From contig MSJI02000552.1 of NCBI GenBank assembly GCA_001931905.2, positions 62,001 to 126,000 on the forward strand: 64,000 nt of DNA, in the 5' to 3' direction. Of the stretch, positions 20,030-30,275 are shown piece by piece (position 1 is the first letter of the stretch; each line of letters begins with the position of its first letter). The position numbers and the translations under genes were made by a program. The notes under the pieces were generated by a model. That model was not told where the DNA came from. It saw nothing but the letters and a program-made list of their open reading frames with translations, and ran no database searches. Source of the DNA: Cladosporium sp. IMV 00045. Lineage: Eukaryota; Ascomycota; Dothideomycetes; Cladosporiales; Cladosporiaceae.

Positions 20030-20147
20030 CATACAACAGGCGGGATTCCCAGATGGTCACCCACTCTAGTACTAGTCGCCCGGTTCAATGCTTATGTATG
20101 GCAGAGCGGACGGGATGCCCAGTTTTCACTGACCTATGGTCGTATGT
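20030..20147 (-). rRNA. 5S ribosomal RNA
   Basis: The minus strand begins ACATACGACCATAGG and ends GTTGTATG, 118 nt later. The two ends pair (CATACGAC with GTTGTATG) to form helix I. Internal landmarks of fungal 5S rRNA are present: GGCATCCCGTCCGCTCTGCC (loop A to helix III, box A region), ACTAGTAC, and GTGGGTGACCA followed by GGGAATCCC. Helix II can be folded with one bulged A. Pezizomycotina carry 5S genes dispersed singly rather than in the rDNA unit, which fits this location. Paired termini and the T-run terminator argue for a functional copy. It is transcribed by Pol III from internal control elements. Confidence 0.93.
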
Positions 20148-20179
20148 GATATATGCTCTGCATATACGTAACATATAGT

Positions 20180-20345
20180 GTATTCAAAAAGACAAGATGT
20201 AGACGAGGGCACTAAACTCCGCCAGGAGGTACGTATACACATCACTTACGCAGGCCAAAATGTGGGTCCCAAGTACACGGCATGCATCTCAACGGCTCGA
20301 GTGATGACGCTCCGCCTATGAAGGGAGTCAGCAATCTAAGCATGA
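20180..20345 (-). repeat. P450-exon-like repeat, orphan copy A
   Basis: About 100-165 bp similar to copy B at 23565-23745 and, over a shorter core, to the 5' part of the P450 gene (29425-29545). Read on the minus strand, the core carries CATAG then GCGGAGCG and can encode EPLRCMPCTWDPHFGL, which resembles the proline-rich hinge of a microsomal P450, and then GTAAGTG, a donor-like sequence. No other P450 exon is found next to it. It lies just upstream of the 5S gene. Confidence 0.5.
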
Positions 20346-20936
20346 AGATCAAATGTCTGAATAGCAATACGTTAATTCATGGAATACCACGCGTCCCCCC
20401 TGATATCGTTGCGGTCTGCTTAGGATTTGGGCATCACGAGGAGTTCCAAGTCAGCGTTTGCCGAGTTGATGGATTTGGACCTTGTCGCCGTCAAGAGAAG
20501 CGTGAGTTGAAGAATAGTGGTCTGAATGTGTGGATGGGCCTGAAGGGGCATTCGTTTGGTATTGGGGCGGTGGCGCGACTATATATTTTGTGCGTGCCAT
20601 GGATCTGGTTGAGATGGGCTGTTTTGATCTACAAGAGCTTGACCAGGGAGGACGCCAAGGGGTAGGGAAGGGCAAAGAAGAGGCTGTAAGTCGAGATAGC
20701 ACATAGAATGATGTATGTGTGCTTCTTGAAGTTGATCAAGACTAATGCAGACCGGGGTGGGTAGGCGAGACGTTGTTATCGGCGGCTCAGTAGTACAGTA
20801 CAGTAGCGGGACTTGGAAGTCAGTTCAAGTTCGTAAAGTGACGTTGCTTCACAGTCCAGATTCTGATCTTGCATTCAGAGTCTGCTCTTGTTGACCCAAG
20901 TGCTTGAAGCTATCGTCTCCCTGGTTTTGACCCTCC
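20346..20936. other. Spacer upstream of the HET gene
   Basis: Presumed promoter of the HET-domain gene. A 127-codon frame at 20282-20665 overlaps the repeat and has no protein-like features. Confidence 0.45.
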
Positions 20937-23269
20937 ATGAACATGGCTAGTAAGATGGTTGAGGCTTCAGATACTCACCTGGAACAGATCCGCTCTTGGT
21001 ACCATGAGTACACCGAAGCCGAGGCTGCGAGTCTTTCTGCAGAAGCACCGCTCATACAAGCTGTCGAAAACGACGAGATTGATCCCAAACTTCTCGAAGA
21101 CCGTATCGAAGCTCTAAGGCCTGACATTGCTGTCGTTAAGAATCATTGTCCTAAGTGCCATACTCTTTATGACAACTGGCCGGACTTGAGTGACTCAACT
21201 ACCAACCACCCAGACGGTACCATTTGCGTTCCTGGATCAGGTGCAGACTGGAAGCATGCAGTAATAGGATCTCGCAACACCTTGTCACTTGACGCTTCCG
21301 CAAGGAACGGGTGTCGTCTTTGTACGCTGCTACTGCAGAACATCAGCAATGCAGGGCTACTTGACAATTACCGTCGCATCGAGACTCGTCTCGAGCTTCT
21401 TGGAGAGACATTACAAACAAGCTTGTCACTCCAGAACTGGAGCACCAATCAGAGTCAGCTCATTTGGTTGAATTGGCCTGGCAAGGTCTGTACAAGCACC
21501 AACGATGCAATCGGCGCAGAGCAGCGTATTGTGGTGAACGCACTTCCTGCTACCGGTAATTCGCTCTGTCTTTTCATGTCACGCGGAGCTGGGATTTTTT
21601 ACTGACGATTAAGCAGCCGATACTTACGACGAACACCACGAAGCTTTTGAAACTATGAGGCTATGGGCGCGCGACTGCTCCCACAACCATCACGGGTGCA
21701 ATAATGAGAGCCCGAGTATTTTGCCCGCTCGACTTGTGTTCATCGGAGCGGGAGAGATTCGTCTCGTATCTACCGCCAACTGGACAAGCCATCCACCCTA
21801 CACGACGTTGAGTTACAGGTAAGACGACCCCATGGTCAAAAGCTTCCTTTTACACAAGTTGCTAGATTTATCAATTCAGATGGAACGCCAACGACTTCAA
21901 AATGCTGCTGAAAGGGAACGAAACGGATCTCTCGACCACAATCCATCTTGAAGAATTACCCAGAACGTTTGTGGATGCCATAGGAATCACTCGTAGATTT
22001 GAGATCGCCTACATCTGGATCGACGCGCTTTGCATCATTCAAGACGACGATGAAGACTGGCGTCGAGAAGCTGGTCTCATGCAGTATGTGTATGAGGGCT
22101 CTTTCTTGAATATTGCGGCATCCTCAGCAACCTCTGTTCATGGAGGCTGTTGGTTGAAGCACACCAATGTGCCAGATGGCATGCGTGCCAGGGTCACAGT
22201 TAATGGCGAGCAGATCGTCCGAGAGTTTGTCGACAGGAGATGCTATGACCGCTCCGTCTGGGGGTCTCATTTGGCCACAAGAGCGTGGGCTCTGCAGGAA
22301 AAGTTGCTCCCGCCACGCACCGTCCACCTAGGCGATCGTGGTGCTTTCTGGGAATGCAGAGCCAAAATCGCCAGCCAGTTTCTGCCTGGAGGCTTTAAAC
22401 TACCGCTCATGCGTGGGCTCCTTCGGATGTGGACAATAGAGGATCATCCTCAGAACTGGTGGCAACTAGTGCTGAGGTACTACACCAAGGCAGATCTGAC
22501 ATACACGCGAGACAAGCTGCTTGCGTTAGCCGGCGTGGCTCGCAAGATTCATAGTCGAAATGGTTGTCAGTATCTCGCAGGCCTGTGGTGGGATGAAAGG
22601 GTTGAGGCGCAGCTGTGCTGGTCATGCGGAGAGCGAAAGAAACGACCCGCGGAGTGGCGAGCACCAACTTGGTCCTGGGCCTCAATCGATGGTCCGATCT
22701 CGTATATGGCGGTTCAGAATGGCATTTTTGATGACCGATATGCCCACGTTACAAATGCCAGGGTCTCTCCTCTGGGCGATGATCCCTTTGGGCAGCTCTT
22801 GGACGGAACTCTGCGCATCACATGCATGGGAATGCTTCTTGGACGCGTTGACAAGCGACATACGATGTTTGTGCAATCCGATGAGGGACTCGTCTCAGTC
22901 CGGGTTTTCCTAGACAACTCCGATGAAGACTACTACCTTGATGAAGGTATCACAAATTACTTATTGCCTCTCATTGGCGGCGGAGACGGCAGTGCCACAC
23001 TACAAGATGGCGAATGGGTCGACTCTATGGTAGTGCGAGGCATACTTCTGCGTGCCACTGGCGGCACGGTCGGACAGTTCCATCGCATTGGTGCCTTCGA
23101 ATGCGGAAGTCGCGGAGTCAGTGGCAAGTATGAGGCGAACAATGAGGATTACCACGCCTTCATGCAAATCTTTGAAGGGGACAGACGCCAGAGTACTGCG
23201 CTTATATGCGCGGAAGTAATACACAATGAGCATCATCCTCAGGAACAATATGTCATTACTCTGATATAG
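20937..23269 (+). CDS. HET-domain protein (heterokaryon incompatibility family)
   Basis: Three exons, 20937-21555, 21617-21818 and 21880-23269, with 61 bp introns, encode 736 residues. The N-terminal part carries a CPKCHTLYDNW zinc-finger-like segment and GCRLCTLLLQ, the common preamble of HET proteins. The HET domain follows: YTTLSYRWN just before the second splice, IWIDALCIIQDDDEDW, and the block YEGSFLNIAASSA. The end of the domain is WALQEKLLPPRTVHLGD, then WECR. The C-terminal 350 residues include the usual RDKLLALAGVAR and APTWSWASIDG motifs. HET proteins trigger cell death on non-self recognition, often together with NLR-type partners. A disrupted NLR-like gene lies 1.1 kb downstream on the same strand. 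No internal stop or frameshift is seen here. Confidence 0.9.
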
Positions 23270-24379
23270 AGAAGGTACATCACCGAAAAGGATGTGGTCC
23301 TTGAAAGAGCGTTTTGACCGTCAGCAGTATGTCATTGAGCTCAGATTATGCGGCGGGATATTGAAATCACCGCCCGCAAGGTCTAGTGGTTTCATCTCTC
23401 CAAGATCTGGTCAGACATTGACCTGGCAAAAGAGAATCATATAGATAGGCAAGAGAGGCTTGACGTACTGTGGGCAACACAAATATGTAAAGGCCTTAGG
23501 ACCTGCTTTGTAGATAGATACTAACGGCAAAGTCTGTGCATTTTGGACGTGTGCGAAACGAAGATTGATCAAACATTGTGTCTTGATTGTAGCGATGCAG
23601 GGGTGCGAGCACTTGCTCGACTGGCTAGGTAAACACATATCTCAACCTACGCAGGCAACCACGTGTGTCCCATCTGGTCGGTCGGCAGGCATTTCAACGA
23701 CTCAAACGATCCCGCCCACAAAAGGAATCAGTAGTAATGCTTTCTTTTATTCAAGCTCTACGTAGCAGGAGTCGCTCAATACGCAAAAAGACGATAGATT
23801 GCTGGTTTTTACCTCAATCATGGATTTGCTTAATTCCAAGCTATTCGGTCTTTCTCAAGCTTAAGCTCAAAACGATGAGATGGGGGAATGCATCCGGTCA
23901 CGTTTTCGAGACTGTAGGAGGGGTATCCTAATGTGGCGTCGAATCATGTCTCATCATGAGAAAAAATCCGCCGTCGTATTAGGGCAATTGTCTAGGACAA
24001 GATGGTTTCTTTTTGCTTCGCAATTAGGCGTAGGCGCAGCGCTGACAAAAGCGATCTGGTGAGACCAATTGATTGATCACGACTAAAGTGAACACTATTG
24101 GAGGGTGACGATTACGCAAGGGGTCGTAAGAGAGCGTTGCGTATCACCCCACCCATGTGTTTCACTTCGCGGTCGCCATATCTTGGTCGCATCTGTCAAA
24201 GAGGAACCTGTCTCCCAATTCTCGTGACATCTCAACTCCAGCTCAATACCTTACCCGACAGATGCCCTGTACAATAGGGTGAGAATTGTATTCGGAAGAA
24301 GCAGAATTCATCGCTGCGGTGAGATTTGCAAAACACTGCGGCCTCCGATTGTTGCTTTGTTGTTCTTCATTCTGCGCAA
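23270..24379. other. Spacer between HET and NLR-like genes, holding repeat copy B
   Basis: AT-rich, non-coding apart from the P450-exon-like repeat at 23565-23745. The right part should contain the promoter of the NLR-like gene. Confidence 0.5.
23565..23745 (-). repeat. P450-exon-like repeat, orphan copy B
   Basis: Similar to copy A over roughly 100-180 bp: shared ACGCAGGC, GTCCCA, CGGCA-GCAT-TCAACG and GG-A-TCAG blocks in the same order. The hinge-like peptide is more degraded (ESLKCLPTD...), and the acceptor-like position reads TGG instead of CAG/TAG, so it is a decayed copy. Confidence 0.45.
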
Positions 24380-27300
24380 ATGGCAGACCCGTTCTCGATA
24401 GCTGCAAGTGCAGCTGGCGTCGTTGACATCTCCGTAAAGGTTTTGAGATTCATTCATCAGAGCAGGAAAGGAACCGACACTATTGACCGAGACTTGGCAC
24501 AGTTTGTGAATGAGATCGAACGATTGAGCGGCACTGTGGCACTCATCCAAAAAGCTTTCGAGCGTGAAATGAAGGACGATTATCACGCACCAGAGAGCTC
24601 TACCGCCAGGATATGGTCTGTCGCATCATCTGCACTCGTAGATTGCAAAGCGGCGATCGTGCAGTTAAACACCATCCTTGTTCAAATCAAGGGCGAAGAC
24701 GGATCATCGACATTCGATAGACTCAAAAGGCATTTCAGAAAGCTTTCCAACGACGAAGAATTTGCAAAGCTCCGGCAACGATTGGACAAAGGCCATCAGG
24801 TACTTCAAATATCTCTCACTGCACTCAACATGTTCGTTGTTTCGCCATGTATTTCACATAGGGCGTCAAGCTGAACATTTTCCAGCATCGTCACTCGCGA
24901 ATCACAAGCCGGCAACTCCAAACCAATCTCTGGCCTCTATGCACAGATGGCGAGTTGGGAAGTCAGGCTTGATCGGCTGATCCAGTCGTTGGAGAGTACT
25001 ACTGGCAAAACTTTGTGCACCCCTTACGAGGTAAGTATACGTCCATTCCATTTCTACCTACATTGTTCTGACAATTCTCCACGATCCAAGGAAGGCATTG
25101 CAACTGCAAAGGCTATCCGGAGGTTCCCGTGGCTCAACGTGCACTTCATGATTCCACAGCCAGTCAGCAAAATCTTTATGGGCCGTGAGCTTGAGTTCGC
25201 CAAGTCTGTTGAAACAGACTCTCGAGGCGCGAGAAGAAGCTCGAAGTACGACAAGCATCATGATATATGGCCTCGATGGCTCGGGAAAAACACAGTTCTG
25301 CTGCAAGTTTGCACAAGATAATCGATCCAGGTGAGTTAGCCCTCCACCGCGTTTGACATTCTGTTGACATATGTGCCTTAGCTTTTGGGGTATTTTCTCC
25401 ATTGACGCAACGAACGCGGACACTGCGCGCTCCTCTTACGCAGATATTGCCCAAAGAGCCGGCATAGAGCCAAGCGAGAACAACATCAAGCATTGGTTGT
25501 CCGAACAGACAAAGCCATGGCTTTTGCTAATCGACAACGCTGACGATCATGACCAATCTTTTGCCGCTGAGAACTTCATTCCGGACTCTCAATACGGCAT
25601 CGTGATGTTTACCACGAAAAATCATTTGTTGAAAACGCTAGGGAACCTGTCGATCAAATTTGAAGGTCTCGAAAAGGACGTGTCGACCACGCTGCTTCTC
25701 ACTTCAACGGATCGACCCCGTCCCTTTGCTTCTAAGACAATACAGGCAGCGCATGACATATGCCGCAAATTCGGTTTCCTGCCCCTTGCAATCTTGCATG
25801 CCGGAAAAGCCATTTAACAGGGGACATGCACGCTCGAGAACTGTCTGGAATCCGTTGAGAGATCCCTAGCTCGCATCAAGGGGATCGTAGCCGGCACTCA
25901 GGCCGATATTGCAAACTCGGCCGTCATGGAGAGTGCCCCTGAAGACCCGCTTCGCAATTCTTCAGAGACCGTCTACGCTACTTTTGAACTCGTCATCCCG
26001 GCGGCAAGCGACGAAGCTCTCCAGATTCTCAAGCTTCTATCATTTATGCGATCACAGCAGTTCCCCTTTCGAATACTTCTGGCAGCTATTGTCAACCCAC
26101 AACGACAGCTTCGTGCCGAAGAAGAGCTCAAAAAAGCTTCCACAGCTTCTACTTCGCAGCGTCGATCCTGGGATCAAACTCCACGCGACCTCTTACGTAG
26201 ACTCTACAGATTCTTGGAGCAGCTTGCCGAACGAGCAGTAGTCCCCAACATCATCCGTTCTCTCAGGGATGCCGAGGCTGAGGAGGCACAAGACCAGCTT
26301 CGAATCATATTGACGGGCTTGAGAGGCCTTGCCCTGATTGACCATAATGACGAGGATGATACATACTGCATGCACTCATCCGTCAAGTGGTGAATTCGAG
26401 CTTCCATGAATTTCCAAGAGAAGCAAGTCTGGTGCCATGCGGCAGGTAGCGTTCTGGCTTTGGCGATTCTGCTTCCTCCTGTGGGAGTTCAGGATGGCGA
26501 TGAACAGTTGCGAAGGGAGACTCTACCGCACATCCAGCATGTGAGGGAGCAAGAAGAGCAGCTTCAGAGTGAACTTCAAAAGAAGCAAGGAAAGCGTGAT
26601 CGACCTTGGCCTGATGCAACACCAGTCTATGGTAGGGCTAAGATGTGGCGAGACGCCAAGTTCAGCTTGTCATATGCTGAGTCTGGGTTATGGTATGAGG
26701 CTCGAGAACTCATGTTGGCGGTCGACGAGCACTTGGTCAAATCTGATGGACTAGACGATGCAGGCTCTATCAGAGCCCGCTTGTTTCTTTCAGAAACGTA
26801 CTGGTGGCTTGGGGAGCCAGACGAAGCCGTCCGCTTACAGGAAGAACTACTTGCTGCTTGCCAGAAGTCTCTTGGTGAAGACAACACGCAAACTCTGAAC
26901 GTCAGCGATCGCCTAGGAGCAAGCTTCTGGCAACAGGACAAATTCCACCAAGCAAGAGAATTGGCGCAGAAAGCGGTGGACGGCTTTCAAAAAATGTACC
27001 CTACGTTTCATGTCGACAAGTCTCGGGCTTTGACCAACCTGGGTCGTTGCTGCGGCAAACTGGCTGACTTCGATCAAGCTGTTGAACTACATGTGGAGGC
27101 TCTCGAAGGGCTTGAGTCAGCTGAAAGAAAGGCTGAAGGACAGTACGGTGATCAAATTCTGGAAGTGATGGAAAACCTTGCAATGGCTCGACATGACCGC
27201 CAGCGCTACAGCAAAGCTCAGCTGGACGATTTGCAAGAGGCGCAAAGACTGCAAAGCGAAGTGCTCAAAATCCACAAAGAAAAGTTAGGGAAAGAGCACC

Positions 27301-27749
27301 CGAAGTCCCTTTGGGCATCTTGCAACCTTGCTAGGATCGAAGCGTCGATTGGAGCGCTCGAGGAGGCAGAACATATGATGAGGAAGAATCTACCCGCCGC
27401 GGAGCGTACCATGGGCACTGATCATATTGGAACGTTGATGGGTAAGGCGTATCTGGGACAGGTTCTGACGTTGGCTGGAGAGCTTGATGAAGCAGAAGCC
27501 CTGCTATCTGGTGTCGTGAAGTCGCATCGCGCACGAGATGGTCAGCAGATGCATCCAGGTCACCTAGTCGCAGCTGCATTCCTGCTTGAGTGCTACCGTC
27601 GTCAGCACCGATATCGTGCGGCCGATGCCATGGAGGGAAGGGTTTTGGGAGGAATCAAAGGCATGTTTGGTGAAGGATCGCCGTGGGAAAAGTACTTTGT
27701 CGGTCATTACATGGCAGACACAGATGAAGTAATTTCAGAGGACGCGTGA
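24380..27749 (+). pseudogene. NLR-like STAND gene (HeLo-like N-terminal domain, NB-ARC, TPR), disrupted
   Basis: Exons 24380-24831, 24886-25030, 25091-25327 (approximate end) and a last exon from about 25380 join by ordinary introns. Domains in order are a fungal STAND N-terminal (HeLo-like) domain starting MADPFSIAASAAGVVD; a linker with FMGRELEF; an NB-ARC NTPase with P-loop GLDGSGKTQ and Walker B-like WLLLIDNAD; the GFLPLAILHAGKAI segment; a winged-helix region; and kinesin-light-chain-like TPRs (26.6-27.6 kb). Three lesions break it: a one-base gain between the GRE motif and the P-loop (near 25200-25206), an in-frame TAA at 25815-25817, and an in-frame TGA at 26391-26393. Frames on both sides of each stop are continuous and family-like. 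The TPR part remains open for 447 codons. Intact relatives act in non-self recognition and regulated cell death. Confidence 0.85.
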
Positions 27750-27799
27750 TTGGGCTCAATTCATGTATGCTAGCTACCTTGCGTTTGGTTGCAAAAAGG

Positions 27800-29644
27800 T
27801 CAGACCTTCGGTACAAAACGTAGCCAAACCCCGGCGTCTGGCATCATAGTCAGACCAACGTGATACTTGACGTCGTCTACCCATGACCCATCAGGGGAAA
27901 ATGCAAGAGCGTTCCCGGCTTTATCGGTAGGAACAATTTGGTCGTAGTGCTGTAGTACTCGGCAGGTCAGATACTTCGCCTGAGTGATTGCGAATCGTTC
28001 TGGAAGCAAACGAAGCGGTCAGCGAACTTGGAGTCGTGGCAAAATGAAATGGCCTCAAGTCTTACCTCCTAGGCACTTCCGTGGCCCTGCCAGGAATGGA
28101 TGATATGAGTAATCGACCATCCTTCGTTGCTTCATGGCATCGTTTTCCCATCTCTCGGGACGGAACTTGCTCGCATCCTGCCCGTACAACTCCTGGCTTC
28201 GTTGTACAGCAAACGTGGAAAATGCGACCAAGGTACCTTTCGGTATCAGAATGGGCGCATCACCCGTTTCACCGCCACCGCGTGGTAGGAATGTGTCTTT
28301 TGTGCTGATGCGGCCGTTCAATGGGATCGGCGGAAAGAGGCGAAGGGCTACCACGAGAGCGAAGTCAGCTGTGTGCCACAAGTGTTTGTGTGGATATAGG
28401 CTTGCAAGGGCTTACTTTCGCAGATGAAACTATCCAGCTTCGTCATCGCACTCAATTCCGCCTTGCTCGGTGTCCGTGACTTGTCAGATCCCAATACACT
28501 TTCCACCTCTTCCCTCAAATTGGCCACTGACTGAGGTTGCCTCGCAAGGGCGTAGAAAATCCAGCTAAGCAGTGACCCGGAGGAGTCTCTTCCCGCAAGG
28601 ACGAGGTTCATGAATTGGTCTCGAATTGGTTCCGGATCTCGCTCAGTGCGAAGGAGAGGCTCGAAGGCAATGTGAGTTTCCGAGGATTCGCTGCGGAGTA
28701 TGTCCAATTTCTGCAGTTCCATCGCACGGCATACCATTTCGTCGACGAGTCGCTTGGCCACGCTGCAAGAAGTCCTGAACTCGATGCCGTCAATCATCCA
28801 GTAGAAGATCTTGAATCGCTCACGTTTGGAGATCCATTTGAAGACAACCTCCAATTCCGCTGCGAAATCGTTTGTCCACCTTGCGGCATTTGAAGCTGTC
28901 GTCACAACACTTGCATTTGCTCCAAGCAGGAATTCCGTTATCATCTTCAGATTGAGATCCAACAAACGATCCCTCAAATTGATGGCCGAGCCTCCAGAGA
29001 GAGTGTTGGATTGTGTTTCGCGACTCGTTGACCCTTGCAGCTGCTGGAAGGTCTGTTCGAAGAGATTCAAGTCCGGCAAAGTCGGTCGTTGTATCATAGG
29101 AGACAATAGCTTCCGCGATGCTTCCCAGGCCGGACCATCCTGCGTAAAGATTCCGTTGCCGAGTAGTGGTCGGACGCACCCATGCCGGCCACTACCAACT
29201 TCAAAGGCTGGACGAACATTAGCTTCCTCTTGAAGACAACGGCTTGTGTGACGTTACCTTCAAACTGCCCAGAGAGCAATTCACGGATGTTACTAGTGTC
29301 CCGGGTGATCACCGTATACACAAGTTCGCCCCATTGAGCATATGTGTCACCGTACTTCTCGTGGTCTCTGAGCATGAGCATGGGATAGGTCTTCGTCGCT
29401 TCAGCCTGAAGGACATTCCTGAGCTTGTCCAGGCCGAAAGGTGGGAACCAAATTGTTCGGCAGGCATCTCAATGGTTCGCATCCCTCGCGTTGTATAATA
29501 CGACGATGTTCCGCCTGTAAGAAGAGTCAGCTAATCAGCGTGCAGCTCGTTTGTCTTCAGTAAACGTACCTTCGTGCGCGAGTACTCTGCGAGATAATAA
29601 ACGAGCAGGCATATCGCGAAGCCGAACGCGTAGACTGATAGCAT
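27800..29644 (-). pseudogene. Cytochrome P450, probably disrupted in its 5' part
   Basis: Exons on the minus strand: 29644-29571 (membrane anchor MLSVYAFGFAICLLVYYLAEY), about 29514-29258, 29198-28416, 28368-28066 and 27999-27800. The last three joins are clean. The I-helix reads LVLAGRDSSGSL, followed by ETDFALVVALRLFPP at the K-helix position, RPERW (PERF-like), and the heme-binding loop FLAGPRKCLG with its cysteine. The 5' part does not read through: exon 1 ends in a phase that does not match exon 2, and inside exon 2 the frame shifts at a TTT (29450-29452) between CEPLRCLPNN and FPPFGLDKL. Fatty-acid/alkane-type (CYP52-like) P450s have this architecture. It may be a recent pseudogene, or indel errors may be present. 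The ER membrane would be the normal site. Confidence 0.7.
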
Positions 29645-30275
29645 TCTGTTGACAGTAGTAGCTGTATCACCCAGCTAGAGAATTTTGGAGTTTGCAAGAA
29701 CGCAGATGTCGCTCATGACATCAAGATCGCTCTCGAAATACTTTATGAAGGTGTAAACGTTCCCCACCAGTAAACAACACCTGGCTGAAGCACTTCCTAT
29801 CTTGATGGCGCCATCAAGCAAGGGGGCCGTCGGGCTTCGGATAGTTGCATGAGTCTAGCGAGCGAGACTGTCAATCAGGCACTTGGCCACTGGTCTCTCT
29901 GCCTTTACTCATTCTGTGAAGACGTACAGCCTGGGATCATGTAAAGCCTCTTTTCATAAGAAGATTTGATGCAATGATTGACAACGTTCTACAATGCAGC
30001 ATCTGTCCATTGGCACCTCCTTCAGCAAGGTCTTTGTCATGCTGTGAGCACTCAACAGCTATGATCGCTTGCATATGCAGTGACAGACGGTTACACAGGA
30101 GAACGAATTCCACCATGCTCTGGGCCTTTGGAAAGCGTTTGCAACTTGAAACCGGCATCTTTCCGATATGCCTGGCCGTCCGCAGGCTCAAAGATGAGAC
30201 ATGAGGCGAAGCCAGCTGTTGTAACCAATGAACCATCGAAGTTTCAAGAGACAAGATTTCAATATACCGACCCGC
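29645..30275. other. Spacer between P450 and amino-acid permease
   Basis: No gene seen. Contains the promoter side of the P450 and the 3' side of the permease. Confidence 0.5.

Noticed and set aside
20282..20665. 127-codon plus-strand open frame
   Set aside because: Overlaps repeat copy A, no family features or splice partners.
25180..25215. An intron explaining the frame change before the P-loop
   Set aside because: The only GT...AG pair there spans about 19 bp, too short for a fungal intron.
25740..25820. A small intron that would remove the TAA in the NLR-like gene
   Set aside because: The would-be intron contains the conserved GFLPLAILHAGKAI segment, so it is coding and the stop is real in this sequence.
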